DNA of 64,000 bases from Colwellia sp. TT2012 (GTDB lineage Bacteria > Pseudomonadota > Gammaproteobacteria > Enterobacterales > Alteromonadaceae), in the NCBI RefSeq assembly GCF_001440345.1, contig NZ_LJYX01000022.1:62001-126000 (forward strand), given 5' to 3'. Made by a program: the position numbers and the translations under genes. Below the pieces are notes generated by a model. That model had not been told where the DNA came from, did not search any database, and worked only from the letters and a program-made list of their open reading frames with translations. This document shows, one piece after another, positions 53,115 through 63,601 of this stretch (positions are counted from its first letter, which is position 1; every line of letters starts with the position of its first letter).

Positions 53115-53771
53115 GTGATTGTTCCCGGTAATTTATTTATTCTTTCTGCGCCAAGTGGTGCCGGAAAATCAAGCCTTATTAAGGCTTTACTAAAGCAAGA
53201 TAAGCAAGCATCAGCCAGAGCTATGCAGGTATCAGTTTCTCATACCACGCGAGATGCTCGTCCTGGTGAAAATAATGGCGAACATTATCATTTTGTTAGC
53301 GTAGCTGAGTTTAAAAAACAAATAAGTAACCATGCCTTTTATGAGTATGCGGAAGTTTTTGGTAACTATTACGGTACGTCTGCTACTGCTATCGATACAC
53401 AACTTGCCCAAGGTATTGATGTATTTCTTGATATTGATTGGCAAGGTGCTCAACAAGTTCGCATGAAAAAACCGAACGTAACCACTATTTTTATTAGCCC
53501 TCCTTCAAAAGAAGAGCTAGAAAGTCGCTTACGAGGTCGCGGCCAAGACAGTGATGAAATAATCGCCAGCCGTATGGCGCAGTCGCAAGCAGAATGCTCT
53601 CACTACAAAGAATTTGATTATATTATCGTCAATGACGATTTCGACCAAGCCTTGCTCGATCTAACCACTGTGGTAAATAATCAACGGCTAAAATGCCGCC
53701 AGCAAACCATTGCCCAACAAGAATTATTTAGCAAGCTATTAAATAATGAAGCAACAAAACCTGCTAAATAA
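53115..53771 (+). CDS. gmk: Guanylate kinase
   Basis: Converts GMP to GDP with ATP. The 218-residue protein has the P-loop [10 protein letters not shown] at 11-20 and the GMP-binding segments [20 protein letters not shown] and [13 protein letters not shown]. The conserved [11 protein letters not shown] is also present. The start is GTG with an AAGGAAAG site. First gene of the conserved gmk-rpoZ-spoT-(ridA)-trmH-recG order, which links GTP metabolism with stringent response genes. Confidence 0.96.
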   Translation: MIVPGNLFILSAPSGAGKSSLIKALLKQDKQASARAMQVSVSHTTRDARPGENNGEHYHFVSVAEFKKQISNHAFYEYAEVFGNYYGTSATAIDTQLAQGIDVFLDIDWQGAQQVRMKKPNVTTIFISPPSKEELESRLRGRGQDSDEIIASRMAQSQAECSHYKEFDYIIVNDDFDQALLDLTTVVNNQRLKCRQQTIAQQELFSKLLNNEATKPAK

Positions 53772-53941
53772 GTACTATAATAAGATATGCCCTTGGTTGT
53801 GTGGCGAGAATACTGATGCTATTAATTTCCGTTGAGTGGGATATAACTTAATAGACATGCTATTACTTACTTGCTTAATTAGTGAGTGAGCAGTAGACTA
53901 CGCAGCTATTTTGTAAGTTGTTTATTAGTTGGAGTGACCAG

Positions 53942-54229
53942 ATGGCTCGCATAACTGTTGAAGATGCCGTAGAAAAAATCGGTAATCGTTTTGATTTGGT
54001 GCTAGTTGCATCACGTCGTGCTCGTCAAATCGCAACGGGCGGAAAAGAACCATTGGTAGACGTCGAAAACGACAAACCAACGGTAATTGCTTTGCGTGAA
54101 ATCGAAGCAGGCTTAATTACTACCGAAATTATGAATACTTATGATCGTCAACAACAAATCCAGCGAGATACTGCTGAATTAGATGCTGTTGCCGCGATTG
54201 TTGGTGGTCAACAAGACGAATTAAGCTAG
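53942..54229 (+). CDS. rpoZ: RNA polymerase omega subunit
   Basis: A 95-residue subunit that helps assemble RNA polymerase and forms a ppGpp site with beta-prime. It starts [20 protein letters not shown] after a GGAGTG site. [13 protein letters not shown] and [15 protein letters not shown] are the conserved core. An in-frame TTG at 53918 would add eight residues not found in homologues. Lies between gmk and spoT. Confidence 0.95.
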   Translation: MARITVEDAVEKIGNRFDLVLVASRRARQIATGGKEPLVDVENDKPTVIALREIEAGLITTEIMNTYDRQQQIQRDTAELDAVAAIVGGQQDELS

Positions 54230-54271
54230 AGTTGATGCCTTCTATCTAGAGAAGGCTTTAGTTTTAAGCAC

Positions 54272-54327
54272 TTAAAACGCGTACCTTATTCTGCTTTATC
54301 TCAGAAAATAGGTTACGCGTTTTTTAT
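54272..54327 (+). terminator. Terminator after rpoZ
   Basis: AAAACGCGTA and TACGCGTTTT arms with a bulge, a 28-base AT-rich middle that can partly pair, and a TTTTTT tail. Confidence 0.7.
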
Positions 54328-54351
54328 TCGTTAAGCTTTAATAGCCGTTTA

Positions 54352-54500
54352 ACTAAGTTACTGGCCACTTGTGCTGGTTGAAATACGCCAAGGCGACGTT
54401 GCTCTCAATGCCAATAGCCAGCTATTGGTCAATAGTACACCTTGCCCTGATTTGTTTTTCCTGCCGACAACAAGATCATAAATTTAAGTAACTGGTATGA
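54352..54500 (-). repeat. Dispersed structured repeat, copy B
   Basis: The inverse-oriented relative of the element at 41945-42127, with the shared blocks GATCTTGTTGT, AAATCAGGGCAAG, GAGAGCAACG and AACCAGCACAAGTG. The central hairpin CCAATAGC/GCTATTGG is kept with compensating differences. It occupies the rpoZ-spoT gap, between the rpoZ terminator and the spoT promoter region. Confidence 0.75.
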
Positions 54501-54640
54501 TTTTCCTTGTAAATAGAGCATATTGCCGCGTATTCTATCTAAACTCAAGAAACTTCAACTATGCAGTTAGAGGTAACATGAGTATATACTAGGGTAGATA
54601 CTCGAACTCCCCCTTTTTCCCCCTTAATTTGGAGTATTAG

Positions 54641-56749
54641 GTGTACCTATTTGAACCATTAAAAGAACTTACCTCGACCTACCTATCAAAAGTACAAGTT
54701 GATCTGCTTAAACACGCCTATGTCGTAGCACGTGATGCCCATGATGGCCAAATGCGCTCAAGTGGTGATCCTTATATTACTCATCCAGTTGCCGTAGCGA
54801 TTAACTTAGCCCAAATGCATTTAGACCATGAAACCCTCATGGCGGCTTTATTACACGATGTTATTGAAGATACCGACGTTACCAAGGATGAATTAGCGGA
54901 ACTTTTCGGTCATACCGTAGCAGAACTCGTTGAAGGCGTAAGTAAACTCGATAAATTAAAGTTTACTAACCAAGAAGAAAGGCAAGCGGAAAATTTCCGT
55001 AAAATGGTACTTGCCATGGTGCAAGACATTCGTGTTATTTTAATTAAACTTGCCGACCGTACACATAATATGCGCACCCTTGGCTCTTTACGACCTGATA
55101 AACGACGTCGTATTGCCCGCGAAACCTTAGAGATTTATGCCCCCATAGCGAACCGTTTAGGTATTCATGATATAAAAAACGAATTAGAGCTATTAGGCTT
55201 TGAAGCGCTTTACCCTATGCGGTCACGTGCTTTAAAATCAGCGGTAAAAAGCGCCCGTGGTAATCGTAAAGCTATTATTGATAATATTGAAAAAGAAATT
55301 TCGGCTCGTTTAAAGGAAAGCGGTATTGAGGCACAGGTTATCGGCAGAGAGAAGCACCTGTATTCGATTTATAAGAAGATGCTTAATAAGGAATTAATGT
55401 TCAATGAAGTCATGGATATCTATGCTTTTCGCGTTATCGTTACTGAGAAAATTGACAACTGCTACCGCGCCTTAGGTGCCGTGCATAATCTCTTCAAACC
55501 CATTGAATCACGGTTTAAAGATTACATCGCTATCCCTAAAACTAACGGTTACCAATCACTGCATACATCATTAATTGGCCCCCATGGCATTCCGGTAGAA
55601 ATTCAAATTCGTACCCAAGATATGGATCAAATGGCGGATAAAGGTATTGCCGCTCACTGGCTCTACAAGCAAGACGGTAAAAACACTGGCACAACGGCAC
55701 AAATGAAAGCGCGTCGTTGGATGCAAAGTTTACTTGAGCTGCAACAAAGCGCAGGTAGCTCTTTTGAGTTTATTGAAAACGTTAAATCAGACTTATTTCC
55801 AGAAGAGATTTATGTCTTTACCCCTAATGGCCGAATTATTGAGTTGCCCATGGGCGCCACCGCTATAGATTTTGCTTATGCAGTACACACGGATGTCGGC
55901 AACTCTTGTGTTGGTGTGAAGGTCGACCGAAAACCTTATCCAATGAGCCAACCGATAGATTCAGGACAAACCATAGAAGTAATTACCTCTACGGCAGCCC
56001 GACCGAATGCGACCTGGCTAAACTTTGTTGTCACCGCTAAAGCACGTTTACAAATCAGAACTTACTTAAGAAGTTGCGAAAAAGACGAATCCCATGCTTT
56101 AGGCCTGCGTTTATTAAGTCATGCCCTGGGTGAAACAAAACTTGAAGATTTAGCGAAAGAAAAAATTGATGAAGTAGTACAACAAAGTGGTAATGCTAGT
56201 TTTGATGACTTACTGACCAACATTGGTTTGGGTAATGCGCTGAGTATAGGTATTGCCCGACAGCTAACCGATGGTTTTACCGAAGAGACCGAGCTAGACC
56301 CGAACAGCACTAAAGCTAAAATGCCGATAAGAGGTACCGAAGGCATGTTAGTCAATTACGGTAAATGTTGTCGCCCTATCCCTGGTGATGCAATTTTAGC
56401 TTACTTAAGTCCAGGTAAAGGCTTAATGGTCCACCAGCAAGGTTGCCGCAATATCAAAGGTCATGACCAAGTTAGCTTGTTCCCAGTAAGATGGGACAAT
56501 GATATTGATAAAGAATTTATTGCTAAGCTAAGAGTGGAAATCGTCAATCATCAAGGTGCGCTGGCATTACTAACCAATGTTATCGCTCGATGCAACTCCA
56601 ATGTGCATAGCTTAAACTCAGGTGAAAAAGAAGCAGGTTTATACGTAATCGATATGGAAATCACCTGCCGCGATCGTATTCACTTAGCTGATATTATTCG
56701 CAAGATTAAAGTAATGATTGATGTACAACGTGTCATCCGCAATAAATAA
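54641..56749 (+). CDS. spoT: Bifunctional (p)ppGpp synthetase/hydrolase SpoT
   Basis: A 702-residue stringent-response enzyme starting MYLFEPLKELTSTYLSK, as in enterobacterial SpoT; the start codon is GTG. Domains in order: HD hydrolase (about 45-150, with HD in LLHDVIEDT near 72), RelA/SpoT synthetase (about 235-350, RFKDYIAIPKTNGYQSLHTS), TGS (about 385-447, YVFTPNGRIIELPMGATAID), the helical region and the C-terminal ACT (about 630-700). The catalytic HD is intact. It makes or degrades (p)ppGpp according to carbon or fatty-acid supply. Position downstream of gmk-rpoZ is conserved. Confidence 0.96.
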   Translation: MYLFEPLKELTSTYLSKVQVDLLKHAYVVARDAHDGQMRSSGDPYITHPVAVAINLAQMHLDHETLMAALLHDVIEDTDVTKDELAELFGHTVAELVEGVSKLDKLKFTNQEERQAENFRKMVLAMVQDIRVILIKLADRTHNMRTLGSLRPDKRRRIARETLEIYAPIANRLGIHDIKNELELLGFEALYPMRSRALKSAVKSARGNRKAIIDNIEKEISARLKESGIEAQVIGREKHLYSIYKKMLNKELMFNEVMDIYAFRVIVTEKIDNCYRALGAVHNLFKPIESRFKDYIAIPKTNGYQSLHTSLIGPHGIPVEIQIRTQDMDQMADKGIAAHWLYKQDGKNTGTTAQMKARRWMQSLLELQQSAGSSFEFIENVKSDLFPEEIYVFTPNGRIIELPMGATAIDFAYAVHTDVGNSCVGVKVDRKPYPMSQPIDSGQTIEVITSTAARPNATWLNFVVTAKARLQIRTYLRSCEKDESHALGLRLLSHALGETKLEDLAKEKIDEVVQQSGNASFDDLLTNIGLGNALSIGIARQLTDGFTEETELDPNSTKAKMPIRGTEGMLVNYGKCCRPIPGDAILAYLSPGKGLMVHQQGCRNIKGHDQVSLFPVRWDNDIDKEFIAKLRVEIVNHQGALALLTNVIARCNSNVHSLNSGEKEAGLYVIDMEITCRDRIHLADIIRKIKVMIDVQRVIRNK

Positions 56750-57173
56750 TAACAGTGCTTTGCCCATTAATGACGGCAAGGCCTAAGACCATTTTGTCTA
56801 ATTTAGTACTCAATGATGACACGGAAAAATCAGACGGATTGGTATATACCCGTTATCAATCAAAGTGCAGGATTTCAGTGGGAATTAAAATGGCTTTAGG
56901 CAAGGGAAATAATTGAAGCATAGTCATTCTATGGTTTAATTATTTAACGCGGTCTAAAGTCATTATAAACCCATCGAAGAAGCGCTTGAGCAACATCACT
57001 TCATCGTTACTGTGATTTATAAGGGAATAACCATTATTTCATCACAGTGCCTTGAATTGAAATTTCTCAAGAACTCTGAAACATGCATCTTGAATGGTAA
57101 CGGGTATAACACTGAACTCACAAAAATTAGCAAATTGAGCGATAAGCTCCAGCAGTTAACAACAGGAAGTATT
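56750..57173. other. Gap between spoT and ridA
   Basis: Holds the 66-base palindrome listed separately and the ridA upstream region. An open frame runs into ridA from 57012, but its codons do not look like a protein and the family starts at 57174. Confidence 0.5.
56894..56959. repeat. 66-base palindromic stem-loop
   Basis: CTTTAG at 56894 pairs with CTAAAG at 56954. AAATAATT pairs with AATTATTT and CATAG with CTATG around a TCATT loop, while unpaired bulges lie between. The nested arms give a long cruciform-like element of REP or MITE type. No T tail follows. Confidence 0.7.
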
Positions 57174-57563
57174 ATGAAAAGTATTATCAGTACAGACAAA
57201 GCTCCAAGTGCCATTGGTACATACAGCCAAGCGGTAAAAGTAAATAATACTGTTTATTTATCAGGACAAATTCCTCTTATTGCCGAAACCATGGCAGTGG
57301 TTGAAGGTGGTTTTGCTGAACAAGCTGAACAAGTATTTAAAAATCTAGTCGCTGTCTGTGAAGCGGCGGGTGGTGAAATTAACAATATGGTAAAAGTAAA
57401 TATCTACCTTACGGACCTAAGTAACTTTGCCACGGTAAATGATATTATGAGCCGTTACTTTACTCAGCCTTATCCAGCAAGAGCTGCGGTACAAGTGTCT
57501 AGATTGCCTAAAGATGTTGAAATAGAAATTGATGGTGTTATGGAACTGCCTAGCGTTAACTAA
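57174..57563 (+). CDS. ridA: RidA-family reactive intermediate/imine deaminase
   Basis: A 129-residue YjgF/YER057c/UK114 protein that hydrolyses reactive enamine/imine products of PLP enzymes. The conserved segments are DKAPSAIGTYSQAVKVNNTV, LSGQIPL and ARAAVQVSRLPKDVEIEID, with the catalytic Arg in PARAAVQV. Start at ATG 57174 after AGGAAG. It sits between spoT and trmH, a common place in gammaproteobacteria. Confidence 0.94.
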   Translation: MKSIISTDKAPSAIGTYSQAVKVNNTVYLSGQIPLIAETMAVVEGGFAEQAEQVFKNLVAVCEAAGGEINNMVKVNIYLTDLSNFATVNDIMSRYFTQPYPARAAVQVSRLPKDVEIEIDGVMELPSVN

Positions 57564-57725
57564 AATAGTCTTCATGAATGATATTTATTCGGCATTGTCT
57601 GCGCTGTTCGTCCAATTCACTTACTAGGCATAAGCTCAATGGACTCACAGCTTGACGGCTTTGCCTAAATAACACTCACTTTGCCTATTTGATCAAATTA
57701 TTAGTATTTTTAAAGAAAACTCAAA

Positions 57726-58433
57726 ATGACTCCAGAAAGATTAAAACGTATTAACGCCATGTTAGACCAACGCCAGCCAGATTTAACCATTTGCATGGAA
57801 GGTCTGCATAAAAGCCATAATTTAGCCGCGGTTGTACGTACTTGTGATGCTATTGGTGTTAGTGATGTTCATGCTGTATGGAAAAGTGATGCCGCTGAAG
57901 TTCGTGGTGGCAGTGCTGCCGGCAGTCAGAACTGGATTGACGTGCATAACTATCAAAAAACAGCTGATGCCATTGCGGCATTAAAAGCACAGGGCATGCA
58001 GATATTGGTGACAAATTTGTCTGCTACTGCAGTTAATTTTACCGAAATTGATTATACCAAACCAACCGCTATTATTTTAGGGCAAGAAAAATTTGGCGCC
58101 TCTGATGTAGCCCTAGAGCTTGCCGATCAACATATTGTCATTCCTATGGTTGGCATGGTGCAATCATTAAATGTTTCAGTGGCTTGCTCGGTTGTTTTAT
58201 ACGAAGCACAACGCCAGCGTCAATTAGCCGGTATGTATAATAAACCTCGCTTAAGCCATGAACGTCGTCAGCGTACTTTATTTGAAGGTGGTCATCCGAT
58301 TTTTGCCGATGCCTGTCAGCGTAAGGGATTACCTTACCCTGAAATTGATGAGGATGGTCAAATTGTTGCTAATGAAACCTGGTGGCAAAAAATGCAAATG
58401 AATAAAAGTGCTTGGCAACACATTGATGACTAG
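57726..58433 (+). CDS. trmH: tRNA (guanosine(18)-2'-O)-methyltransferase
   Basis: A 235-residue SPOUT-class enzyme that methylates the 2'-OH of G18 in tRNA. The motifs are NLAAVVRTCDAIGVSDVHAV (motif 1), LGQEKFGAS (motif 2) and IPMVGMVQSLNVSVACSVVL (motif 3, the trefoil knot). The C-terminal TrmH extension (LSHERRQRTLFEGGHP) distinguishes it from RlmB. It is nine bases before recG, the usual pair. Confidence 0.95.
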   Translation: MTPERLKRINAMLDQRQPDLTICMEGLHKSHNLAAVVRTCDAIGVSDVHAVWKSDAAEVRGGSAAGSQNWIDVHNYQKTADAIAALKAQGMQILVTNLSATAVNFTEIDYTKPTAIILGQEKFGASDVALELADQHIVIPMVGMVQSLNVSVACSVVLYEAQRQRQLAGMYNKPRLSHERRQRTLFEGGHPIFADACQRKGLPYPEIDEDGQIVANETWWQKMQMNKSAWQHIDD

Positions 58434-58442
58434 GTATTAACA

Positions 58443-60536
58443 ATGGCAGAAGAAACGTTAAGCCTATTATCACAAGTTCCTCTGAGTACACTCAAAGGTG
58501 TCGGGCCTAGTTTAGCGGGAAAATTAGCAAAGATTGGCTTGCTATCCGTACAAGATATGCTCTTTCATCTACCGATGCGTTATGAAGATAAAACCCGTGT
58601 CACCACAGTGCGCAATTTAGTAGTGGGTACCTCAACCAATATTATTGGTGAAATTACCGACAACCAAATAACTCATGGTAAACGCCGCATGCTGGTGGTT
58701 ACTCTCCATGATGGCACCGGCAGCATACAACTGTGTTTTTTCAGCTTCTCTGCCAGCCAAAAAAACAGCTTAGCCATAGGTAAAACTATTCGTTGTTACG
58801 GTGAAGTAAAACGCGGACCCCGTGGCTATCAAATTATCCATCCTGAATATAAAAGCCTTGATGACGACAGAGCCTTAACCTCTGCTGAAGAAACCTTAAC
58901 ACCGATTTACCCTAGTACCGATGGTCTAAGGCAAATATCGTTACGTAATTTAACCGAGCAAGCCTTGCTGCGATTACAGCGCGGCCAGGTAGAAGAGTTA
59001 CTGCCCAGCAATATTTTTAATGAACAATACTCTCTCGGTGAAGCCTTAGCGATTATTCATCGTCCACCATCAGACGTTTCTATTGAGCAATTAGAGCAAG
59101 GCCGCCACCCAGCACAGCAACGTTTAATTAAAGAAGAGTTACTGGCTCACAACTTAAGCATGCTTAAGCTCAGACAAAATAGTGATAGCCATGATGCACT
59201 ACCTTTATTGGGTGATGAGCAAGTAAATCAAAAATTCCTCAACGCTTTACCGTTTACGCCAACCAAGGCGCAAACACGTGTGGTAGCTGAAATAAAAGCT
59301 GACCTAGCTAAAAGTCAGCCAATGATGCGTTTGGTACAAGGCGATGTCGGCTCAGGAAAAACCCTAGTTGCTGCCCTTGCCGCATTAACCGCCATTAGTG
59401 AGGGCTATCAAGTTGCCTTGATGGCACCCACTGAAATTCTTGCCGAACAACACGCTATTAATTTCACCAACTGGTTTACCCCGCTAGATATCAGTGTCGG
59501 TTGGCTGGTAGGGAAAACTAAAGTAAAAGCAAAAAGACTGGCGCTCGAGCAGATTGCAAGTGGTGCCATGCAAATGATTATTGGCACACACGCGCTCTTT
59601 CAAGCCGATGTGGTCTTTAAAAATTTGGTACTGGTTATTATTGACGAACAACATAAATTTGGTGTTCATCAACGCCTGACCCTGCGTGAAAAAGGCGTCT
59701 TTGATAATAAATACCCACATCAACTGATCATGACAGCCACCCCCATTCCCCGCACTTTATCGATGACAGCTTATGCAGATTTAGATGCCTCAATTATTGA
59801 TGAATTACCTCCAGGTCGCACCCCGATAAATACCGTGGCATTACCTGATTCACGCCGCGCCGATGTGATTGAACGTATTCGCCAAGGCTGTGTGAATGAT
59901 GGTAGACAAGCTTATTGGGTATGTACCTTAATCGAAGAATCAGAAGTATTACAATGCCAAGCCGCTGAAGCAACCGCGCTTTTATTAGCAGCACAACTAC
60001 CGGAATTAAAAATAGGCTTAGTGCATGGCCGAATGAAATCGGTTGAAAAAAAACAAGTTATGGATGCCTTTAAAGCGGGTGATTTACACCTACTTATTGC
60101 CACCACAGTCATTGAAGTTGGCGTTGATGTACCTAACTCCAGTCTAATGGTCATTGAGAACCCAGAGCGTTTAGGCTTAGCGCAATTGCACCAGTTACGT
60201 GGCCGTGTTGGTCGTGGCTCGGTCGCCTCTTTTTGTGTGTTAATGTATAAAGCACCACTATCAAAAACCGCCGTCAAACGCTTAAAAGTATTACGTGAAA
60301 GTAATGATGGTTTTGTTATCGCCGAAAAAGATCTGGAAATCCGTGGTCCGGGAGAGTTATTAGGCACCAAGCAGACCGGTCTAGCCGATCTTAAAATTGC
60401 CGATCTAGTACGTGATGGTTACCTCATACCTGAAATACAGCAAAAAGCGTATTTATTATCACGCCAACAACCTGAATGTGCACAAGCATTAATTCAGCGC
60501 TGGTTAGGCAATAAAGAACGTTACTCAAATGCTTAA
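58443..60536 (+). CDS. recG: ATP-dependent DNA helicase RecG
   Basis: A 697-residue branch-migrating helicase for stalled forks and recombination intermediates. An N-terminal wedge/OB domain (about 1-160), superfamily-2 motor with Walker A GDVGSGKT (about 300-307), DEQH box at 401-404, motif III TATPIPRT, and helicase C-terminal RLGLAQLHQLRGRVGRG. Complete and normal length. Coupled to trmH. Confidence 0.96.
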   Translation: MAEETLSLLSQVPLSTLKGVGPSLAGKLAKIGLLSVQDMLFHLPMRYEDKTRVTTVRNLVVGTSTNIIGEITDNQITHGKRRMLVVTLHDGTGSIQLCFFSFSASQKNSLAIGKTIRCYGEVKRGPRGYQIIHPEYKSLDDDRALTSAEETLTPIYPSTDGLRQISLRNLTEQALLRLQRGQVEELLPSNIFNEQYSLGEALAIIHRPPSDVSIEQLEQGRHPAQQRLIKEELLAHNLSMLKLRQNSDSHDALPLLGDEQVNQKFLNALPFTPTKAQTRVVAEIKADLAKSQPMMRLVQGDVGSGKTLVAALAALTAISEGYQVALMAPTEILAEQHAINFTNWFTPLDISVGWLVGKTKVKAKRLALEQIASGAMQMIIGTHALFQADVVFKNLVLVIIDEQHKFGVHQRLTLREKGVFDNKYPHQLIMTATPIPRTLSMTAYADLDASIIDELPPGRTPINTVALPDSRRADVIERIRQGCVNDGRQAYWVCTLIEESEVLQCQAAEATALLLAAQLPELKIGLVHGRMKSVEKKQVMDAFKAGDLHLLIATTVIEVGVDVPNSSLMVIENPERLGLAQLHQLRGRVGRGSVASFCVLMYKAPLSKTAVKRLKVLRESNDGFVIAEKDLEIRGPGELLGTKQTGLADLKIADLVRDGYLIPEIQQKAYLLSRQQPECAQALIQRWLGNKERYSNA

Positions 60537-60645
60537 CTAACGACTGAAATAAATAACCCTATCGATACTCTCTTACTGATAACAGTAAAGCCGATGAATA
60601 ACGATAGATAACAATGGAATAGATAAATAGAAGTGTAGGTATAAT

Positions 60646-63531
60646 ATGTCATTCAATCAATTTCTACAAAATAACAAAAGGTTATTAAAAATAACCTTAA
60701 TAGCGGTTAGCACCGTTGCCATTTATGCCTTGATTTTAGGTTTACTTACCCCTTATTTACTCAAAGAAAAGCTACCCGCCATCGTCAGTGAAAACTCCTC
60801 ATATACCATGCAAGTGGCAGATATTCATATCAACCCCTTTTACTTATCTCTTGAAGTTAAACAATTAAAAATACTCGATAAAAATGGTGGTGATTTCACC
60901 GGTTTTAAACGGTTATTTATCAATTTCCAACTGTCTTCACTATTTCGCTGGTTATGGGTTTTTGATGAATTCACCCTAGAAGCCCCGTATCTGCATTACC
61001 AGGTATATCAAGATAGCAGCAGTAATTTTGATGAACTTATTGCGGCTCAAAACACCACAAAACCTAACGACAATATTAAAGAAAATGCTATTCCAGAGAT
61101 TTTGATCAGGCAGTTAAATATTGAGCAATTAATTTTACGCTTTACCGATCACTCCAAACAAGAGCTATTCAATGCCAATGTTGGCCCTTTAACTATCGAA
61201 CTTGAGGATTTCACCACACAAAGAGAGTTAAATAGTCCCTACAAACTTAAAGCAACCTCAGCGGGTGGTATTATTGGTACAAGTATTGAGTGGCAAGGTC
61301 AGGTGACAATTTTACCTTTACGCTCTTCAGGAAAAATTAAAATAGACGGTATTAACCTGCCAACACTGTACCAATATTTTAAAGAAGACTTGCCGACGGT
61401 GGTTAGCTCGGGCAAATTAAATATAAGTGCCGAATATGCCATAGATCTATCGCAGCCGGAGATGATGCTTAACATTAATAATGCCAATATACTGTTTACT
61501 GACTTATTCATTAAACAAAAATCTAGCAACATTGATGATGTGCAATTAAGTCACCTTGCCATCAATGGCCTTAATTATTCCTTGGCAGAAAACCAAGTAC
61601 AATTAGCAGAAATTGTCCTCACTGACAGCTTAATAAATGTTATTCGTAGCAAAAGCGGTACGCTGAACTTGCTACAAATGTTACCCACCAGTTCTCCCCC
61701 AGAAAGCAGCGCGGCGGCACCACAAAAACTGCAACTAGCTATTGATCAAATACGCTTAGTCAATAACCAATTAAAACTAACCGATAACACCACTGACGTT
61801 GCCACGCAGGTAAATTTAACCGCTATTAATATGAGTTTAAAGCAGTTCAGTTTACAAGCCGACGCTATGTTCCCCATAAACTTTTCCGCTGTGGTTGAAC
61901 AAAGTGGTAATATTTCCGCTAATGGTGAGCTATCCTTATATCCGCTCACTGCCAACATCAATTTTAACGCCGAAACCGTGCCACTACTGAGTATTGAGCC
62001 TTATATGCATCAATGGCTTATTTCAGAACTTATTGCCGGTAATTTTGATGCCACGTTAAATATTACCTATGCCGAAGCGCTTGCCGCCAAAGTATCAAAG
62101 GGTGCCAGCCCTGAAAAACTACATATCACTGGCGACATGGCATTAAATAACTGGCGTAGCCGAGTTACAGAAAAAGATGAAGATTATATTCGCATTGATA
62201 AAGTATCGGTTGAAGGTATCAAGGTTGCGCTGCCGGAAAATACTATCGACATTGAACGTGTCACTATTGATAAATTATGGCTTAATGCACAGCGTAATAA
62301 ACAAGGGCTAATCAATATTACCAGCATTCGCAAAGAGCGTATGGAACGTCGCAATGAAGCGGCAGAGCAAGGTAATTCGACGGTAATCACCCTTAAACAT
62401 TTTCAGGTGAATTCCTCTACTGTGGTTTATAGCGATTATTCCGTTACTCCGCGCTATAAAATGCGCATAGAGCCTTTACAAGTAACAATAAAAGGTCTGT
62501 CGAGTAAAGTGAATAGCCGAGCAACCATTGATTTAGCAGGTAAAATAAATAAGTTTGCCTCACTTAAACTAAAAGGCAGCGTTAATTTATTGTCTGAAAG
62601 CTTATATACCGATTTCAATCTAGTGTTAAACGATGTACAAATGAGTGATTTTAGCCCCTACTCTGGCACTTATATTGGTCGTGAAATTGACAAGGGTAAA
62701 CTAAATCTTAAGGTAAATTACTTGATTGAAGACCAAAAACTTAAGGCAGATAACACCCTCTTTATAGACCAATTTTATTTAGGTGATAAAGTTCCAAGCA
62801 AACAAGCAACAAGCCTACCTATAGGACTTGCGATAAGTTTATTGAAAGACAGCAAAGATGAAATTCATATCGATATGCCAATAAGCGGTAATCTAGCTGC
62901 TCCTGATTTTAGTTACGGTAAACTTGTTTGGCAGACATTAGGCAACTTAATTATTAAAGCGGTCGCGTCACCATTCACCTTGCTGGCTGGCTTAGTGGAT
63001 AGCGAAGAAGATTTAGGCACTATTGAATTTATTGCTGGCAAGCATGAGCTAGACCAAGCAATGATTGCCCGGTTAAACTTGCTAAAAAAAGCATTACTGC
63101 AAAGACCTAAATTACACTTAGAAATTACTGGCTGCTATCATCCACAAGATAGCCAAGCATTAAAACAACAGCTGTTCCAACAAGCTATAAATCCCAATAC
63201 TGAAGAACTAAGTAATCGACAATACTTAACTGCATTAGAACAGGCTTATAGCCAAAGTTTTGCTCAAGCCTATAACTTTAGTGCAGCGCCAGCCATGACA
63301 GCTGAGAGTTTAATCCGCTGGAAAATAGAGCAAGTTGAAGTGGTGTTATTAGCAAACATAGTGGTTGATAATAATATGTTGCTCAATTTAGCCCAGCAGC
63401 GCAGTCGCAATATTCAACAAGCGCTATTAAGTGATGACCAGCTTGCTGCCAATCGTCTCATTATCGGTAAAGTTCGACCACTTGCCGCATCAGCAAGTGA
63501 GATTAACTGTCCACTAGCGCCAGCTGGATAA
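60646..63531 (+). CDS. DUF748 (AsmA-like) envelope protein
   Basis: A 961-residue protein with one N-terminal transmembrane helix (about 14-36, LKITLIAVSTVAIYALILGL). A long periplasmic stretch of AsmA/DUF748 beta-rich repeats follows, for example VADIHINPFYLSLEVKQLKI near 50-70 and FSPYSGTYIGREIDKGKLNL near 680. The C-terminal part, with ETGTIEFIAGKHELDQ-like and LHLEITGCYHPQDSQALK text, resembles an OmpA-like module. AsmA-like proteins bridge the membranes and are thought to move phospholipids. Ribosome-binding site is weak (TAGGT). Stands alone. Confidence 0.87.
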   Translation: MSFNQFLQNNKRLLKITLIAVSTVAIYALILGLLTPYLLKEKLPAIVSENSSYTMQVADIHINPFYLSLEVKQLKILDKNGGDFTGFKRLFINFQLSSLFRWLWVFDEFTLEAPYLHYQVYQDSSSNFDELIAAQNTTKPNDNIKENAIPEILIRQLNIEQLILRFTDHSKQELFNANVGPLTIELEDFTTQRELNSPYKLKATSAGGIIGTSIEWQGQVTILPLRSSGKIKIDGINLPTLYQYFKEDLPTVVSSGKLNISAEYAIDLSQPEMMLNINNANILFTDLFIKQKSSNIDDVQLSHLAINGLNYSLAENQVQLAEIVLTDSLINVIRSKSGTLNLLQMLPTSSPPESSAAAPQKLQLAIDQIRLVNNQLKLTDNTTDVATQVNLTAINMSLKQFSLQADAMFPINFSAVVEQSGNISANGELSLYPLTANINFNAETVPLLSIEPYMHQWLISELIAGNFDATLNITYAEALAAKVSKGASPEKLHITGDMALNNWRSRVTEKDEDYIRIDKVSVEGIKVALPENTIDIERVTIDKLWLNAQRNKQGLINITSIRKERMERRNEAAEQGNSTVITLKHFQVNSSTVVYSDYSVTPRYKMRIEPLQVTIKGLSSKVNSRATIDLAGKINKFASLKLKGSVNLLSESLYTDFNLVLNDVQMSDFSPYSGTYIGREIDKGKLNLKVNYLIEDQKLKADNTLFIDQFYLGDKVPSKQATSLPIGLAISLLKDSKDEIHIDMPISGNLAAPDFSYGKLVWQTLGNLIIKAVASPFTLLAGLVDSEEDLGTIEFIAGKHELDQAMIARLNLLKKALLQRPKLHLEITGCYHPQDSQALKQQLFQQAINPNTEELSNRQYLTALEQAYSQSFAQAYNFSAAPAMTAESLIRWKIEQVEVVLLANIVVDNNMLLNLAQQRSRNIQQALLSDDQLAANRLIIGKVRPLAASASEINCPLAPAG

Positions 63532-63601
63532 ATAAAAACAAATAATAATAATAAAAGCACCGTTAATTGAGTGCTACTAATTAATAGAGTTTGCAATCAT
63601 T

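Noticed and set aside
57012-57173. 54-codon N-terminal extension of RidA
   Set aside because: RidA proteins begin at the ATG at 57174, which has its own AGGAAG site. The upstream codons lack protein-like content.
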